Assembly (NCBI RefSeq): GCF_001718195.1
Contig: NZ_MCNV01000032.1
Location: 1 to 64,000, forward strand
DNA: 64,000 nt
Direction: 5' to 3'
From: Paraburkholderia nodosa
GTDB lineage: Bacteria; Pseudomonadota; Gammaproteobacteria; Burkholderiales; Burkholderiaceae
The notes beneath the pieces are model-generated. The model ran no database searches. It was given only the letters and a program-made list of their open reading frames with translations, and was not told the origin of the DNA. The translations under genes and the position numbers were made by a program. Every line of letters begins with the position of its first letter. Position 1 is the first letter of the stretch. Shown here in pieces: positions 52,239 through 61,374 of the stretch.

Positions 52239-53356
52239 GCCGCCACCTTTTCGAATGAAGCGAGCGACGAGCATGCTCCGCATTTGCCGCAGCCTGCCTT
52301 GATGTCGTCGGCACGCAGGCCCGCCTCGCGCACCATCGCCCCGAGCGGCGCGAGAATCGAGCGCATGAACTCGGGCGTGGGGGGCGCGTGGTCTTCGAGC
52401 GGCGTGCCCGCAATGGGCACGAACGGCACCACGAACGGATAGACGCCGATACGCAGGAGTTGCTGCGCGGTATCGAGAATCCGTTGCGGTGTGTCGCCGA
52501 GGCCGGCGAGGAGGTACGTGCTCACCTGACCGCGCCCGAATACGCGCACGGCCGCTTCGAATGCTTCCATGTAGCGGCTCACGGGCACCGACGCCTTGCC
52601 GGGCATGATGCGCGCGCGTTCGGCCTCGCCGATCACTTCGAGATGCATGCCGAGCGTGTCGATGCCCGCTTCGCGCATGCGCCCGAACCAGGCGTCGTCG
52701 TCGGGCGGCTCGCATTGCGCCTGAATCGGCAAATTGACCGCGCGCTTGATTGTCCGCGCGCTTTCGCAAAGAATCGCGGCGCCGCGGTCGGGCGTGGCTG
52801 GCGTGCCCGTCGTGAGCACCATGTGCTTCACGTTGTCGAGCAGTACCGCCGCGCGTGCCACCTCGGCGAGCTGCTCCGGTGTCTTGCGCGCAATCGTGCG
52901 GCCCGCCGCGAGCGACTGGCCGATTGCGCAGAACTTGCAGGCCTTCTTACGGCTCTCATAGCGGATGCAGGTTTGCATCACCGTCGTCGCAAGCACATCG
53001 GTGCCGTGCAGCGTCGCGATATGCGAGTACGGCACACCATCGAGCGTCTGCAGCTTGTAGAAGCGCGGTGTCTTCGCAAAGGCGATCTGCGCAACGGGAA
53101 TGCTGCCGCGCCTGAGCACGCTCACACCGGCATCGTCGGGCGCATCCGCAACGAATGCAGACCGGTGCGCGCCGTGCGTATGGACCGGCACCATGAGCGC
53201 AACGCCGTCGATCACAACGGCCTTGTGGTCCGACGGTCCCGCGCCTCCGCGGCGCGACAGGCCCGTCGACTCCGGCTCGGCCAGACGCAGTCCGCTCGAC
53301 TGAAGTTCAGTCAAGAGTTGCAGGTTCGATTCCGGCAGGTTGACGCTGGCATTCAT
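52235..53356 (-). CDS. MSMEG_0568-family radical SAM protein (Nit1C)
   Basis: 373 residues from ATG 53356 (AGGAG 9 nt ahead). The iron-sulfur cysteines are spaced unusually, C130-x9-C140-x2-C143 (QTCIRYESRKKACKFCAIGQ), which is a feature of this family and not of the CxxxCxxC class. Extra cysteines at the end (GCGKCGACSSL) may hold a second cluster or a metal. In the Nit1C set it is thought to make a cofactor or modified compound together with the GNAT and AIR-synthase-like proteins; no reaction is established. Its first 50 bases overlap the end of the nitrilase gene. Confidence 0.87.
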   Translation of the reverse strand: MNASVNLPESNLQLLTELQSSGLRLAEPESTGLSRRGGAGPSDHKAVVIDGVALMVPVHTHGAHRSAFVADAPDDAGVSVLRRGSIPVAQIAFAKTPRFYKLQTLDGVPYSHIATLHGTDVLATTVMQTCIRYESRKKACKFCAIGQSLAAGRTIARKTPEQLAEVARAAVLLDNVKHMVLTTGTPATPDRGAAILCESARTIKRAVNLPIQAQCEPPDDDAWFGRMREAGIDTLGMHLEVIGEAERARIMPGKASVPVSRYMEAFEAAVRVFGRGQVSTYLLAGLGDTPQRILDTAQQLLRIGVYPFVVPFVPIAGTPLEDHAPPTPEFMRSILAPLGAMVREAGLRADDIKAGCGKCGACSSLASFEKVAA

Positions 53357-54341
53357 CGTGGGCACTCCTGGTGGGGACGACTGGGGCGACGCTCGCCTCG
53401 TCGAGAGAAAACACGGGCGTGGCGGGCCGCTCGTTGATCGCGAGACTCAACAGCTCGGGCCGCGCATAGTGGCCGACCGAGTCCATCATGCGTTTGCGCT
53501 TGGTGATGAGCGCCATGTCGAGATCGGCGATCACCATGCCTTCGCCTTCGCGCAGCGGCGCGGCCAGATGCTGGCCTTCCGGCGAGACGATCGCGGCATT
53601 GCAGCCGCCACGCAGCGCTTTTTGCAGCCTGGGGTCCGTCGTGATCGATTCGATCTGCGCGTCGCTGAGCCATCCAGTTGCGTTCACAACGAAGCAGCCC
53701 GACTCCAGCGCGTGATGACGGATCGTCACTTCGATCTGCTCGGAGAAGATCGGCCCGACGAGCGAGCCCGGGAACTGGCTGCAGTGGATCTCCTCGTGCT
53801 GCGTCATCAGCGCGTAGCGCGCGAGCGGGTTGTAATGCTCCCAGCAGGCGAGCGCACCCACGCGCCCCACGGCCGTTTCCGCGACCTTCAGGCCTGCAGC
53901 GTCGCCCTGCCCCCAGATCATGCGTTCGTGGAAGGTGGGAGTGATCTTGCGGCGCTTCACCTTGATCTGGCCGTCCGCGTCGAAGACCAGCTGCGTGTTG
54001 TAGAGGCTGCCGTAATCACGCTCGTTCACGCCGAGCACGATCACCATGCCGTACTGGCGCGCGAGCGAGGCCACCGTGTCCGTGACGGGCCCGGGTATCG
54101 CCACCGCCTGCTCGTACAGCCGCAGATGCTCGGCGCCCGATTGCACGGGTGGCAGTACGAACGAGAAATACGGGTAGTACGGCAGAAAGGTTTCGGGAAA
54201 CACGGCGAGCTGCACGCCCTCGCGCGCCGCGGCGACGATGGCCTCGCCCACGCGCTCGAGCGTTCGAGCGCCCGATTCGAGATCCGGCGCGATTTGCACC
54301 GCCGCCGCGCGCACAATGCGCTTCGTGGATGTGATCGACAT
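53307..54341 (-). CDS. Nit6803-type nitrilase (Nit1C)
   Basis: 344 residues. The catalytic triad is visible: E50 (AVFPETFLPYYPYFSF), K132 (VKRRKITPTFHERMIWG) and C166 (GALACWEHYNPLARYAL), the branch 1 nitrilase pattern of the Nit6803 protein. It hydrolyses nitriles to carboxylic acids and ammonia. In Nit1C bacteria the gene is needed for growth on cyanide as nitrogen source, although the real substrate may be a nitrile formed from cyanide. It overlaps the radical SAM gene by 50 nt and follows the MSMEG_0572-like gene by 18 nt. Confidence 0.92.
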   Translation of the reverse strand: MSITSTKRIVRAAAVQIAPDLESGARTLERVGEAIVAAAREGVQLAVFPETFLPYYPYFSFVLPPVQSGAEHLRLYEQAVAIPGPVTDTVASLARQYGMVIVLGVNERDYGSLYNTQLVFDADGQIKVKRRKITPTFHERMIWGQGDAAGLKVAETAVGRVGALACWEHYNPLARYALMTQHEEIHCSQFPGSLVGPIFSEQIEVTIRHHALESGCFVVNATGWLSDAQIESITTDPRLQKALRGGCNAAIVSPEGQHLAAPLREGEGMVIADLDMALITKRKRMMDSVGHYARPELLSLAINERPATPVFSLDEASVAPVVPTRSAHDECQRQPAGIEPATLD

Positions 54342-54359
54342 GGCGATACCCGTGTGCGT

Positions 54360-54842
54360 TCAAACAGTCCAGGTGTCGATCACGAGCGCGTTCGACTTGC
54401 GATGCAGCAGTTTCAGGTCGAGCACGTCGAGCGGATTGATCGGGCGCACGCCTTCGATCAGCGCAGCCTCACCGTGGCCGTAGAGCGCCTGCAGCGCAAA
54501 GCGGCACGCATAAACCTTGCCGCCTTCGGCCATGAACTTCATCAACTGGTTGTTGAAGTTCAGATGGCCCGGAAACGCTTCGGCGCCAAGCGTGGGAAAG
54601 CCGCGCTGCACGCCCAGCATCACACCGGGACCGTAAAGCAGGATCGACGTTTCGAAGCCCTTGCGTTGCAGCCGCGTGGCTTGCAGCATGTTGACGAAAC
54701 CAATGGAACCTTCGAATGCGACCGTGTGGAACGTAACGAGCGCTTTCTCGCCGGGTTCCGCCTTGATGTCCTCGAATACCTTCTCTTCGTAATCGACGAG
54801 GAAGTCGCCGGTCTTGTGGGCGGGCGTGGTGATGGCGGGCAT
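54360..54842 (-). CDS. MSMEG_0572/Sll0783-family protein, first gene of Nit1C operon
   Basis: 160 residues with no signal peptide: FLVDYEEKVFEDIKAEPGEK, ALVTFHTVAFEGSIGFVNML, GPGVMLGVQRGFPTLGAEAF, AEGGKVYACRFALQALYGHG. It resembles DsrE-like sulfur-relay folds (GGKVYACR with a single Cys) but belongs to the nitrogen-starvation-response family that always opens Nit1C sets. Function unknown. GGAG precedes the ATG. The divergent MocR regulator and four repeats stand upstream. Confidence 0.85.
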   Translation of the reverse strand: MPAITTPAHKTGDFLVDYEEKVFEDIKAEPGEKALVTFHTVAFEGSIGFVNMLQATRLQRKGFETSILLYGPGVMLGVQRGFPTLGAEAFPGHLNFNNQLMKFMAEGGKVYACRFALQALYGHGEAALIEGVRPINPLDVLDLKLLHRKSNALVIDTWTV

Positions 54843-54912
54843 TGCGTGACTCCGTTCAATAATTGAGGACTGTGGCCGACCGGTGGCCGGCGTCTCTCTT
54901 ATCGCAACGGGT

Positions 54913-55139
54913 ATGCCATCAATCGGCACGCTTCATGCGATCAATTGGCAATCAATGCCACGTGCCGCGAATGATCCAGACGATTTTTTCTCGTGAAGCG
55001 CCCGCCAGGCGCGTATGCACGCCGCGCCCCGGCGTTGTCGTGATCTGGCACACGCCCTGGCTCGGGGCAACGCGCATTCGCTTCAGGTGCATGCATGCAT
55101 CAATTCGGATCATTCAACGCGATCACATGCAATCAATTG
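54913..55139. promoter_or_regulatory. Four ATGCnATCAAT repeats between the Nit1C operon and its MocR regulator
   Basis: Direct copies: ATGCCATCAAT (54913-54923), ATGCGATCAATTGG (54935-54948), ATGCATCAATT (55095-55105, one base shorter) and ATGCAATCAATTG (55127-55139). The first pair is spaced 22 bp start to start, near the Nit1C start; the second pair is spaced 32 bp and lies 70 bp before the MocR gene. MocR proteins bind paired direct repeats, so these are probable operators for both promoters. Confidence 0.7.
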
Positions 55140-55208
55140 TTTATTTTCCGGCGTCCGTTCTCACTAGAATGAATGGGCCCACTTTTGGAGGCGCCTGCGC
55201 GCACGTCC

Positions 55209-56600
55209 ATGACGAACGTCACTGCCCATTGGCTCAAACGGCTCGCCGAAAGCAACAAGCCCGTTTATCAGACCATTCCCGACCTCATCGAAGAAGATGT
55301 GGCGAGCGGCCGTCTGCGCCCGCGCGACCGCCTGCCCGCGCTGCGCGATCTTTCGGATGCGCTGAAGATCAATTACACGACGCTCGCGCGAGGGTATGCG
55401 GAGGCGCGCAAGCGCGGCCTGATCGACTCGCGCGCAGGCAGCGGCACGTACGTGCGCGGAAGGCCGCCCGCGGTGCCGCTGCGCGCGGGCACCTCGCTCG
55501 AAATGACCATGAACATGCCGCCGGAGCCGCCGGAAATGACGGCGCGGCTCGCGGAATCGGCGGCACAGATCATTGGCGCAGCCGACCCGTGGTCGATGTT
55601 GCGCTATCAGGATTTCGGCGGCTCGCAATTCGAGCGCAACATGGCGAGCCAGTGGCTGCGCCACGCCCTGCCTTCGCACCGCGCAGATGCGCTATTGGTG
55701 TGCCCCGGCATACACAACGCGCTCGTTGCGCTGCTGCTTAGGCTCGTCAAGTCCGGCGAAGCGATCTGCACCGATTGCCTCGCGTATCCGGGCTTGAAGG
55801 TGATCGCGAATCAGCTTGGCATGCCGCTCGCGCCGCTGCCGCGCGATGACGAGGGTCTGAGTGCCACGGCGTTCGAGGTGCTTTGCAAGACGCGCAAGCC
55901 GGGCGTGCTCTACTGCAATCCCACGCTGCAGAATCCGACCACACGCACACTCTCGCAGAACCGCCGCGAACACATCGCCGATATCGCGCTGCGCTACAAC
56001 GTACCGATCATTGAGGACGACGCCTATGGCATGCTCCCTGAAACACCGCCCGTGGCGCTCGCCACACTCGCACCAGAGCTGACCTACTACGTCACCGGGA
56101 TGTCGAAGTGCTTTGGCGCGGGGTTGCGTGTGGCCTTCGTCGTCGCACCGAGCGCCCGGCATGCCGAACGTCTCTCCGGTGCGCTGCGCGCGACCACGGT
56201 GATGGCAAGCCCGTATATGTCATTTCTGGCGGCACGCTGGATCGAGAGCGGCGTGGCGCAACAAATGCTCAAGGCAATTCGGGGCGAGTGCGAGGTGCGC
56301 CAGCACATGGCGGCGCAGATTTTCGCGTCGCGCGAAATCGAAGCGTCGAGAGACTGCTTTCATCTGTGGCTTACGGTGCCCGCCGAAACCGGCTGGAGCG
56401 CGTCCGAACTCGCTTCGCATTTGCGCACGAAGCAAATCGGCGTGGTCTCCGGCGCGGCATTTAGCACAGACGGCAATCCGCCCAATGCCGTTCGCATCTG
56501 CCTGGGTGGCCCCGGTGACGCGTTTGCGATGGAGGAATCGCTGCATCTGGTTGCAGACATGCTGGATCATCCGGACAATCTTCATTCCCCCATGCTGTGA
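55209..56600 (+). CDS. MocR-family regulator facing the Nit1C operon
   Basis: 463 residues. GntR winged helix (YQTIPDLIEEDVASGRLRPR DRLPALRDLSDALKINYTTL) then an aminotransferase-like domain with the PLP lysine in YVTGMSKCFGAGLRVAFVV and QNPTTRTLSQNRREHIADIA. Not closely related to the pair at 281 and 2861. ATG 55209 chosen; ATG 55173 is in frame but has no better ribosome site. Its place, divergent from nine genes, makes it the likely regulator of the Nit1C operon. Confidence 0.87.
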   Translation: MTNVTAHWLKRLAESNKPVYQTIPDLIEEDVASGRLRPRDRLPALRDLSDALKINYTTLARGYAEARKRGLIDSRAGSGTYVRGRPPAVPLRAGTSLEMTMNMPPEPPEMTARLAESAAQIIGAADPWSMLRYQDFGGSQFERNMASQWLRHALPSHRADALLVCPGIHNALVALLLRLVKSGEAICTDCLAYPGLKVIANQLGMPLAPLPRDDEGLSATAFEVLCKTRKPGVLYCNPTLQNPTTRTLSQNRREHIADIALRYNVPIIEDDAYGMLPETPPVALATLAPELTYYVTGMSKCFGAGLRVAFVVAPSARHAERLSGALRATTVMASPYMSFLAARWIESGVAQQMLKAIRGECEVRQHMAAQIFASREIEASRDCFHLWLTVPAETGWSASELASHLRTKQIGVVSGAAFSTDGNPPNAVRICLGGPGDAFAMEESLHLVADMLDHPDNLHSPML

Positions 56601-57207
56601 GTCGTGGCTGCTACATCTCTGGTCGCACCGCACCCTCTTGACATGGGCAACCGACAGCTCAATGCCAATCGGTTGAATCACACGCGGCCGCTCGCGCAAG
56701 TAAATTTGAAAATCGTCTAGCGGGCCTCCCGCTGCCGCCCCGCAGGGCGGCGGGGTCAAAGTGAGTTTGCGAAACCGACACAGAACGCTGCTATTCGGAT
56801 AAGTCTTCTTGTATTGATAGCGGTCTGAGCCACCTGACTCCCGAGAATGACACACTCCGGCCTACGAGCATACCGACTCCATTTCCCGCGACGATTTATT
56901 GAGACATCCGATGGCTTTCGCGAGCCGCCGTCTCAGAGCGGCCACTACCCTTCTCAAGCGCGAGGGAACCTGCCGTTGGAATAGCCGCAGTACTCTGGGA
57001 ACCTGACGGACTCGCTACGCGCGCAAATCGGCCATAGCCGACGTTCAGGCTTTCGTGTTGGTGAGGCGGCTATGGATTCGCTTCCTGACATTCGCATCGC
57101 GACAGCTACGAATGTCAGGTTCACTCCAAACGTATGCGTGCTTTCGACCCTGAATAGACGTTCGCGTTCGCGAAAAGCGGACACTTGATAGTCTGAGCGA
57201 GCCATCG
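56601..57207. other. Intergenic region with two hairpins
   Basis: 607 bp after the MocR gene. No gene is seen. GCCGCCC-CGCA-GGGCGGC at 56734-56751 is a GC hairpin without a T run. CCTGACATTCG (57084-57094) and CGAATGTCAGG (57109-57119) are exact arms of an 11-bp hairpin with a 14-nt loop. The stretch around 56930-57200 is composed of short fragments typical of decayed intergenic DNA. Confidence 0.45.
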
Positions 57208-57429
57208 CTAATGCTTACCGTTCAGTGCGCGCAACTCCTTTATGAGCTGGTACGTAATACCACCGAATACTGTTAAGTAGAGCGGTATTCCGGCCAGAGC
57301 CGGTCTCCAACCAGCTCCGTGGTGAATTGATATCGCGAGAACGAAAAGCGCCATCCCAACGCCACCTGAATAGGCCACAACAGCGCGCTTATATAAACGC
57401 CTGCGAGCGAGATCCGTTTCCCCTGACAT
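57208..57429 (-). CDS. Small membrane protein, two predicted helices
   Basis: 73 residues from ATG 57429 (GGGGGGAAGT ahead). A basic head (MSGETDLARRRLYKRAVVAY) precedes helix 1 (GGVGMALFVLAISIHHGAGW) and helix 2 (ALAGIPLYLTVFGGITYQLI), with tail KELRALNGKH. A longer frame reaches 57519 but has no better start. Unknown family. Confidence 0.5.
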   Translation of the reverse strand: MSGETDLARRRLYKRAVVAYSGGVGMALFVLAISIHHGAGWRPALAGIPLYLTVFGGITYQLIKELRALNGKH

Positions 57430-57711
57430 ACTTCCCCCCGATCTTTTCGCGATTGTCGACGATCCGGCCTGCGATGTCGAACGACCGAAGGTGGCCGCAC
57501 TCGGAAGTTCGTCGCCCAACGCTGCTCGTGCATCCTACCGCCGCTCCGAACTTCCGTAGTCGACTGCGGATTCAACTCGTTCCTGTCATTCGATGCTGAA
57601 CTTTGCAAATGGGCACAATGGAGCCTATATCGGACATCGGAAAGGTCCATGTAATGGCTGACGAATACCTGCGTACCGCTCGAGGAATGGAAATACGTGA
57701 GTCCCAGAGTC

Positions 57712-58215
57712 TCAGGTCGCCGAGGGGTTGCTCTGGAGATACCGGTACTCGTGCCACGTGAGGGCGATGACGACGATGTCCAATGCGGTCACGAGCAGCA
57801 GCCAGACCGAATGGGTGTACGTGAAGCGGTAGGCCTGGTAGGCAATGAACAGCGCGAAGACGACAATCGAGACAGGAAAGTACCACAGTCGCTCGCGCAG
57901 CAAACCGGCCACGAGCCACAACTTTATCACCCCATGAGCAAGCAGATAGAGCCCCGCGAATCTCTGGGCATCGACGGACAGGTGTTGCACGGTGTGAAGG
58001 AGAAAATTCGCTAACAGATCGTGCGGATCCTCGGCGAACTCATCCCTGGTGACCCACACCACAACCGCCAGAAAATACCGCTGCGGCACCAGGTATGTGG
58101 CGACGCCCGCGACAACTTCTGCAAGCGCGAAGACGGCCTTGAACCCGAGGGTCAACTCGAACAGCAGGTGCAGATTCTTCTCGCGCAGTAACCTCACTTT
58201 ACCCGCCTCACCCAT
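57712..58215 (-). CDS. DUF2127 membrane protein, last gene of the RND operon
   Basis: 167 residues with four hydrophobic segments. NLHLLFELTLGFKAVFALAE at the start, and FAGLYLLAHGVIKLWLVAGL LRERLWYFP in the middle, are DUF2127 marks. The ATG lies in the last codons of the RND gene (8-nt overlap), so it is made together with the pump. A role in stability or regulation of the pump is possible but not shown. Confidence 0.8.
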   Translation of the reverse strand: MGEAGKVRLLREKNLHLLFELTLGFKAVFALAEVVAGVATYLVPQRYFLAVVVWVTRDEFAEDPHDLLANFLLHTVQHLSVDAQRFAGLYLLAHGVIKLWLVAGLLRERLWYFPVSIVVFALFIAYQAYRFTYTHSVWLLLVTALDIVVIALTWHEYRYLQSNPSAT

Positions 58216-61200
58216 TTGTTACCCCCGGTTCGGCGACTTCCTCGCGCGTGAAGCGCCCGTAACGCAAGGCCAGCGTGGGCAGCACGATCAGGTTCAGTGC
58301 GGTCGAGGTGATGAGCCCGCCAAGAATGACGATCGCCATCGGCCCTTCGATCTCGTTGCCCGGCGCGCCACTGGTCGCAGCGAGCGGCGCCAGCGCGAGC
58401 GCAGTGACCAATGCAGTCATGAGGATCGGCACGAGCCGTTCTGAGGCGCCACGCACCGCGGTGCTCATGTCCCAGGCCAGGCCGTCGGTGTACACCAGAT
58501 GCTCATAATGGCTGATCAGCATGATCGAATTGCGCAGCGAAATGCCGAGCAGTGTGACGAAGCCCACCATGCTGCCAAGTGACAGGTTCCCGCCGCTGAG
58601 GACCACGCCCAGGACTCCGCCCACCAGCGCGAAGGGGAGGTTGATCAGCACCAGCAGCACGGCGCGCCGGTTCTTCAACGCCATGAACAGCAGTAATGCG
58701 ATGCCCACCAGCGCAATTCCGCCGTACGCGAGCAGATCTCGCTGCGACTGCGCGCGTGCTTCGCTCTCGCCGCTGAAAACGGCATAGGTGCCCGCAGGCA
58801 TCCTGATCTCGCGATTCACACGCGCCTGCGCTGCCTTTACGAAGTCGCTGACCGGCCGGCTGCCAAGATTGACCGACACCGTCTGCACGCGCTGGCCACC
58901 GTCGTGCGCGATCTGGTAGCGGCCGGCGACCTGACGGATCGTCGCGAGCGAGGTTAGCGGCACAGCAAAGCCATCGGCGTTGCGCACCATGAGTTTGCCC
59001 ACGCCGCCGATCGACCTGCGTTGTGCCGGGTCGAGCACGACGGCGACGTCGTAGGTGCGGCTGCCCTCGTAAATCTGCGAGACGGTCACGCCGGCATAGG
59101 CAGCCTGGATCGCATCGAGCACTTCGACCGGACGAAAGCCCCAGCGGCTCAGTGCATCGGGATTGAGCCTCACATCGAGCTCGGGAATCCCGGGAGGAGA
59201 ATCCACCCGCACACTGGCAACGCCGTGGATCGTACCGATGAGCTGAGCGATCTGCTGCGCCGTGCGGTCGATGACGTCGAGATTGTTGCCGAAGACATTC
59301 ACGACCACGGGGGCTGTTGTCCCCGAAATGGTTTCGTCGATGCGCTCCTCGAGGAACGTGTTGACCGAGGTGGAGAGGCCCGGAAAGCGCGCCAGCGCCT
59401 GGCGAATCCGGTAGAGCGTCCAGCTCTGGCCCGATGCGCCCAACGGCTTCAAGTCGACTTCGAATTCCGAGAGCTGCACGCCGGTCGGGTCGACCACACC
59501 GTTCGCGCGGCCGGCGCGCTGCGCCACGAGCCGCACGCCCGGCACCTGCAGCAGCGCCTGCGAGACCTGGGTGCCGATGCGCATCGATTCGGCAAGCGAA
59601 GTACCCGGCGCGAGCCCCATGTGAGCGGTGTAGTGGCCTTCGCGCAGTTGTGGAATGAAGCTCCCGCCCATGAAGGGCAGGGACGCGAGCGCCGCGGCGC
59701 ACATCACCGCGACGATGACCATGACGCCCTTCACGTGTTGCTCGACCTTTGTCAGCAGCGCCATGTAACGTGTCTTGAGGCGCCCGATCAGGCGCGGCTC
59801 CCGCTCGGGCAACGGCCCCTTCGTCAGGAGGGCGAGCGCCATCGCGGGCGTGAGCGTCAGCGCGACGCCCAGCGACGCGAGCACGGCGAAAATGTAGGCG
59901 ATGCCCAGCGGGGCAAAGAGCCGTCCACCGATACCCGTGAGCGTGAGCACGGGCAGGAAGATCAGCATCACGATGAAGGTGGCGAAGACCACGGCACTGC
60001 GCACTTCGAGTGAAGCACGGAGCACGACGCGAAATGCGGGGAGCGGCTGGGCCAGCAAGCGGTTTTCACGCAGGCGGCGGTAGATGTTCTCCACGTCGAT
60101 GATCGCATCGTCGACCACCTCGCCCAGCGCGATGGCAAGGCCGCCCAGGGTCATCGTGTTGAGGCTGACCCCGAACGAGGTGAGCACGATGATCGCGACC
60201 AGCAGCGACATGGGAATCGCCACGGCAGAGATCACAGCGGTGCGCACGTTGAGCAGAAACAGGAACAGCACCGCAACGACCAGCAAGGCGCCGACGACGA
60301 GCGCCATGCGCAGGTGGCCGACAGAGGCTTCGATGAAGTTGGCGGGCCGGAAGACGTTTGTGTTCACGTCGACGCCCTGACGGGCGAGCACCGGAGCAAG
60401 CCCGGCGAGCGTCTTTTCGATGTCGCGCGTCACGGCCATCGTGTTGGTCCCGTACTGGCTTTCCATCACGACCATTACACCGGGCTTGCCCATGATCGAT
60501 GCTGCGCCAACGGAAGGTGCGTTACCCCACGTCACGCTGCCAACGTCGCCAAGGCGCACGGCTGCGCCGTTGCTGGAACGCAGCACGACACCCGCGAGTT
60601 TGGGTGGCGTCGCGATCTGGCCATCGGCGTTCACGGCGATGCGCTGATTGCTGTTCTCGATGAACCCGGCGCCGCGCACGCCTGTGGCTTGGCGCGCCGC
60701 GGCAATGACATCCTGGACCGACAGGCCGTGGCGCATCAGCTTCGCGGGATCGACCTGGATCTGCATCTGGCGCGTCTGACCGCCGAACACGATCACATCG
60801 GCCACGCCTCGTGTACCGAGCAACGGCGGTTTTACGGTCCACTGCGCAATGTCGTAGAGGTCCGCGAGCGAGCGCGTTTTCGACGTCAGGCCGATGGTGC
60901 GCACGACGCTCGTCGTCGTCGTGAGCGGCAGGAGCTGGGGTGCCGCGACACCGGTCGGCAGCGTGCCCGCGAGTCCGGCGATGCGTTCGGTAACGAGCTG
61001 CCGGACCTGCATCGCGTTGGCATGGTCGTCGAACACGAGCGTGACCGAGGAGAGGCCCTGCATGGACCGCGAGCGGATCGACTGCAGGCCGGTCATGCCG
61101 CCGAGGGCATTTTCGACCGGCTGGGTGACGAGGGTCTCCACCTGCTCGCTGGTCATGCCTGGCGCAGCCGTCTGCACGATGCTCATCGGCGGCGCGAATT

Positions 61201-61321
61201 CAGGGAAGACGTCGAGCCTGGCGCGCGTGAGGGAAAAGAGCCCGTAGCCAGCCACCATGACGGCCAGCGAGAAGATGACGCCGCGAAAGCGCAGCGAAAA
61301 GCGGATGATTGCGTCAAGCAT
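58208..61321 (-). CDS. RND efflux permease, heavy-metal (CzcA/CusA) type
   Basis: 1037 residues. N-terminus LDAIIRFSLRFRGVIFSLAV, first periplasmic loop with EFAPPMSIVQTAAPGMTSEQ VETLVTQPVENAL, the fourth helix GGLAIALGEVVDDAIIDVEN with acidic residues of the proton relay, and DISTRIBUTED late helices as GITLLGISLRN-like LLGISLRNSIML. The length and the VDDAIIDVEN motif fit the HME group of metal exporters, although the exact metal is not clear from motifs. It forms one operon with MFP, TolC-type and DUF2127 genes. Confidence 0.87.
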   Translation of the reverse strand: MLDAIIRFSLRFRGVIFSLAVMVAGYGLFSLTRARLDVFPEFAPPMSIVQTAAPGMTSEQVETLVTQPVENALGGMTGLQSIRSRSMQGLSSVTLVFDDHANAMQVRQLVTERIAGLAGTLPTGVAAPQLLPLTTTTSVVRTIGLTSKTRSLADLYDIAQWTVKPPLLGTRGVADVIVFGGQTRQMQIQVDPAKLMRHGLSVQDVIAAARQATGVRGAGFIENSNQRIAVNADGQIATPPKLAGVVLRSSNGAAVRLGDVGSVTWGNAPSVGAASIMGKPGVMVVMESQYGTNTMAVTRDIEKTLAGLAPVLARQGVDVNTNVFRPANFIEASVGHLRMALVVGALLVVAVLFLFLLNVRTAVISAVAIPMSLLVAIIVLTSFGVSLNTMTLGGLAIALGEVVDDAIIDVENIYRRLRENRLLAQPLPAFRVVLRASLEVRSAVVFATFIVMLIFLPVLTLTGIGGRLFAPLGIAYIFAVLASLGVALTLTPAMALALLTKGPLPEREPRLIGRLKTRYMALLTKVEQHVKGVMVIVAVMCAAALASLPFMGGSFIPQLREGHYTAHMGLAPGTSLAESMRIGTQVSQALLQVPGVRLVAQRAGRANGVVDPTGVQLSEFEVDLKPLGASGQSWTLYRIRQALARFPGLSTSVNTFLEERIDETISGTTAPVVVNVFGNNLDVIDRTAQQIAQLIGTIHGVASVRVDSPPGIPELDVRLNPDALSRWGFRPVEVLDAIQAAYAGVTVSQIYEGSRTYDVAVVLDPAQRRSIGGVGKLMVRNADGFAVPLTSLATIRQVAGRYQIAHDGGQRVQTVSVNLGSRPVSDFVKAAQARVNREIRMPAGTYAVFSGESEARAQSQRDLLAYGGIALVGIALLLFMALKNRRAVLLVLINLPFALVGGVLGVVLSGGNLSLGSMVGFVTLLGISLRNSIMLISHYEHLVYTDGLAWDMSTAVRGASERLVPILMTALVTALALAPLAATSGAPGNEIEGPMAIVILGGLITSTALNLIVLPTLALRYGRFTREEVAEPGVTNG

Positions 61322-61374
61322 GGGGCGGCGTGTGGCGTTGTTCCGGGCAGGGCGTGCGAGGCTCAGTCGCGGGA

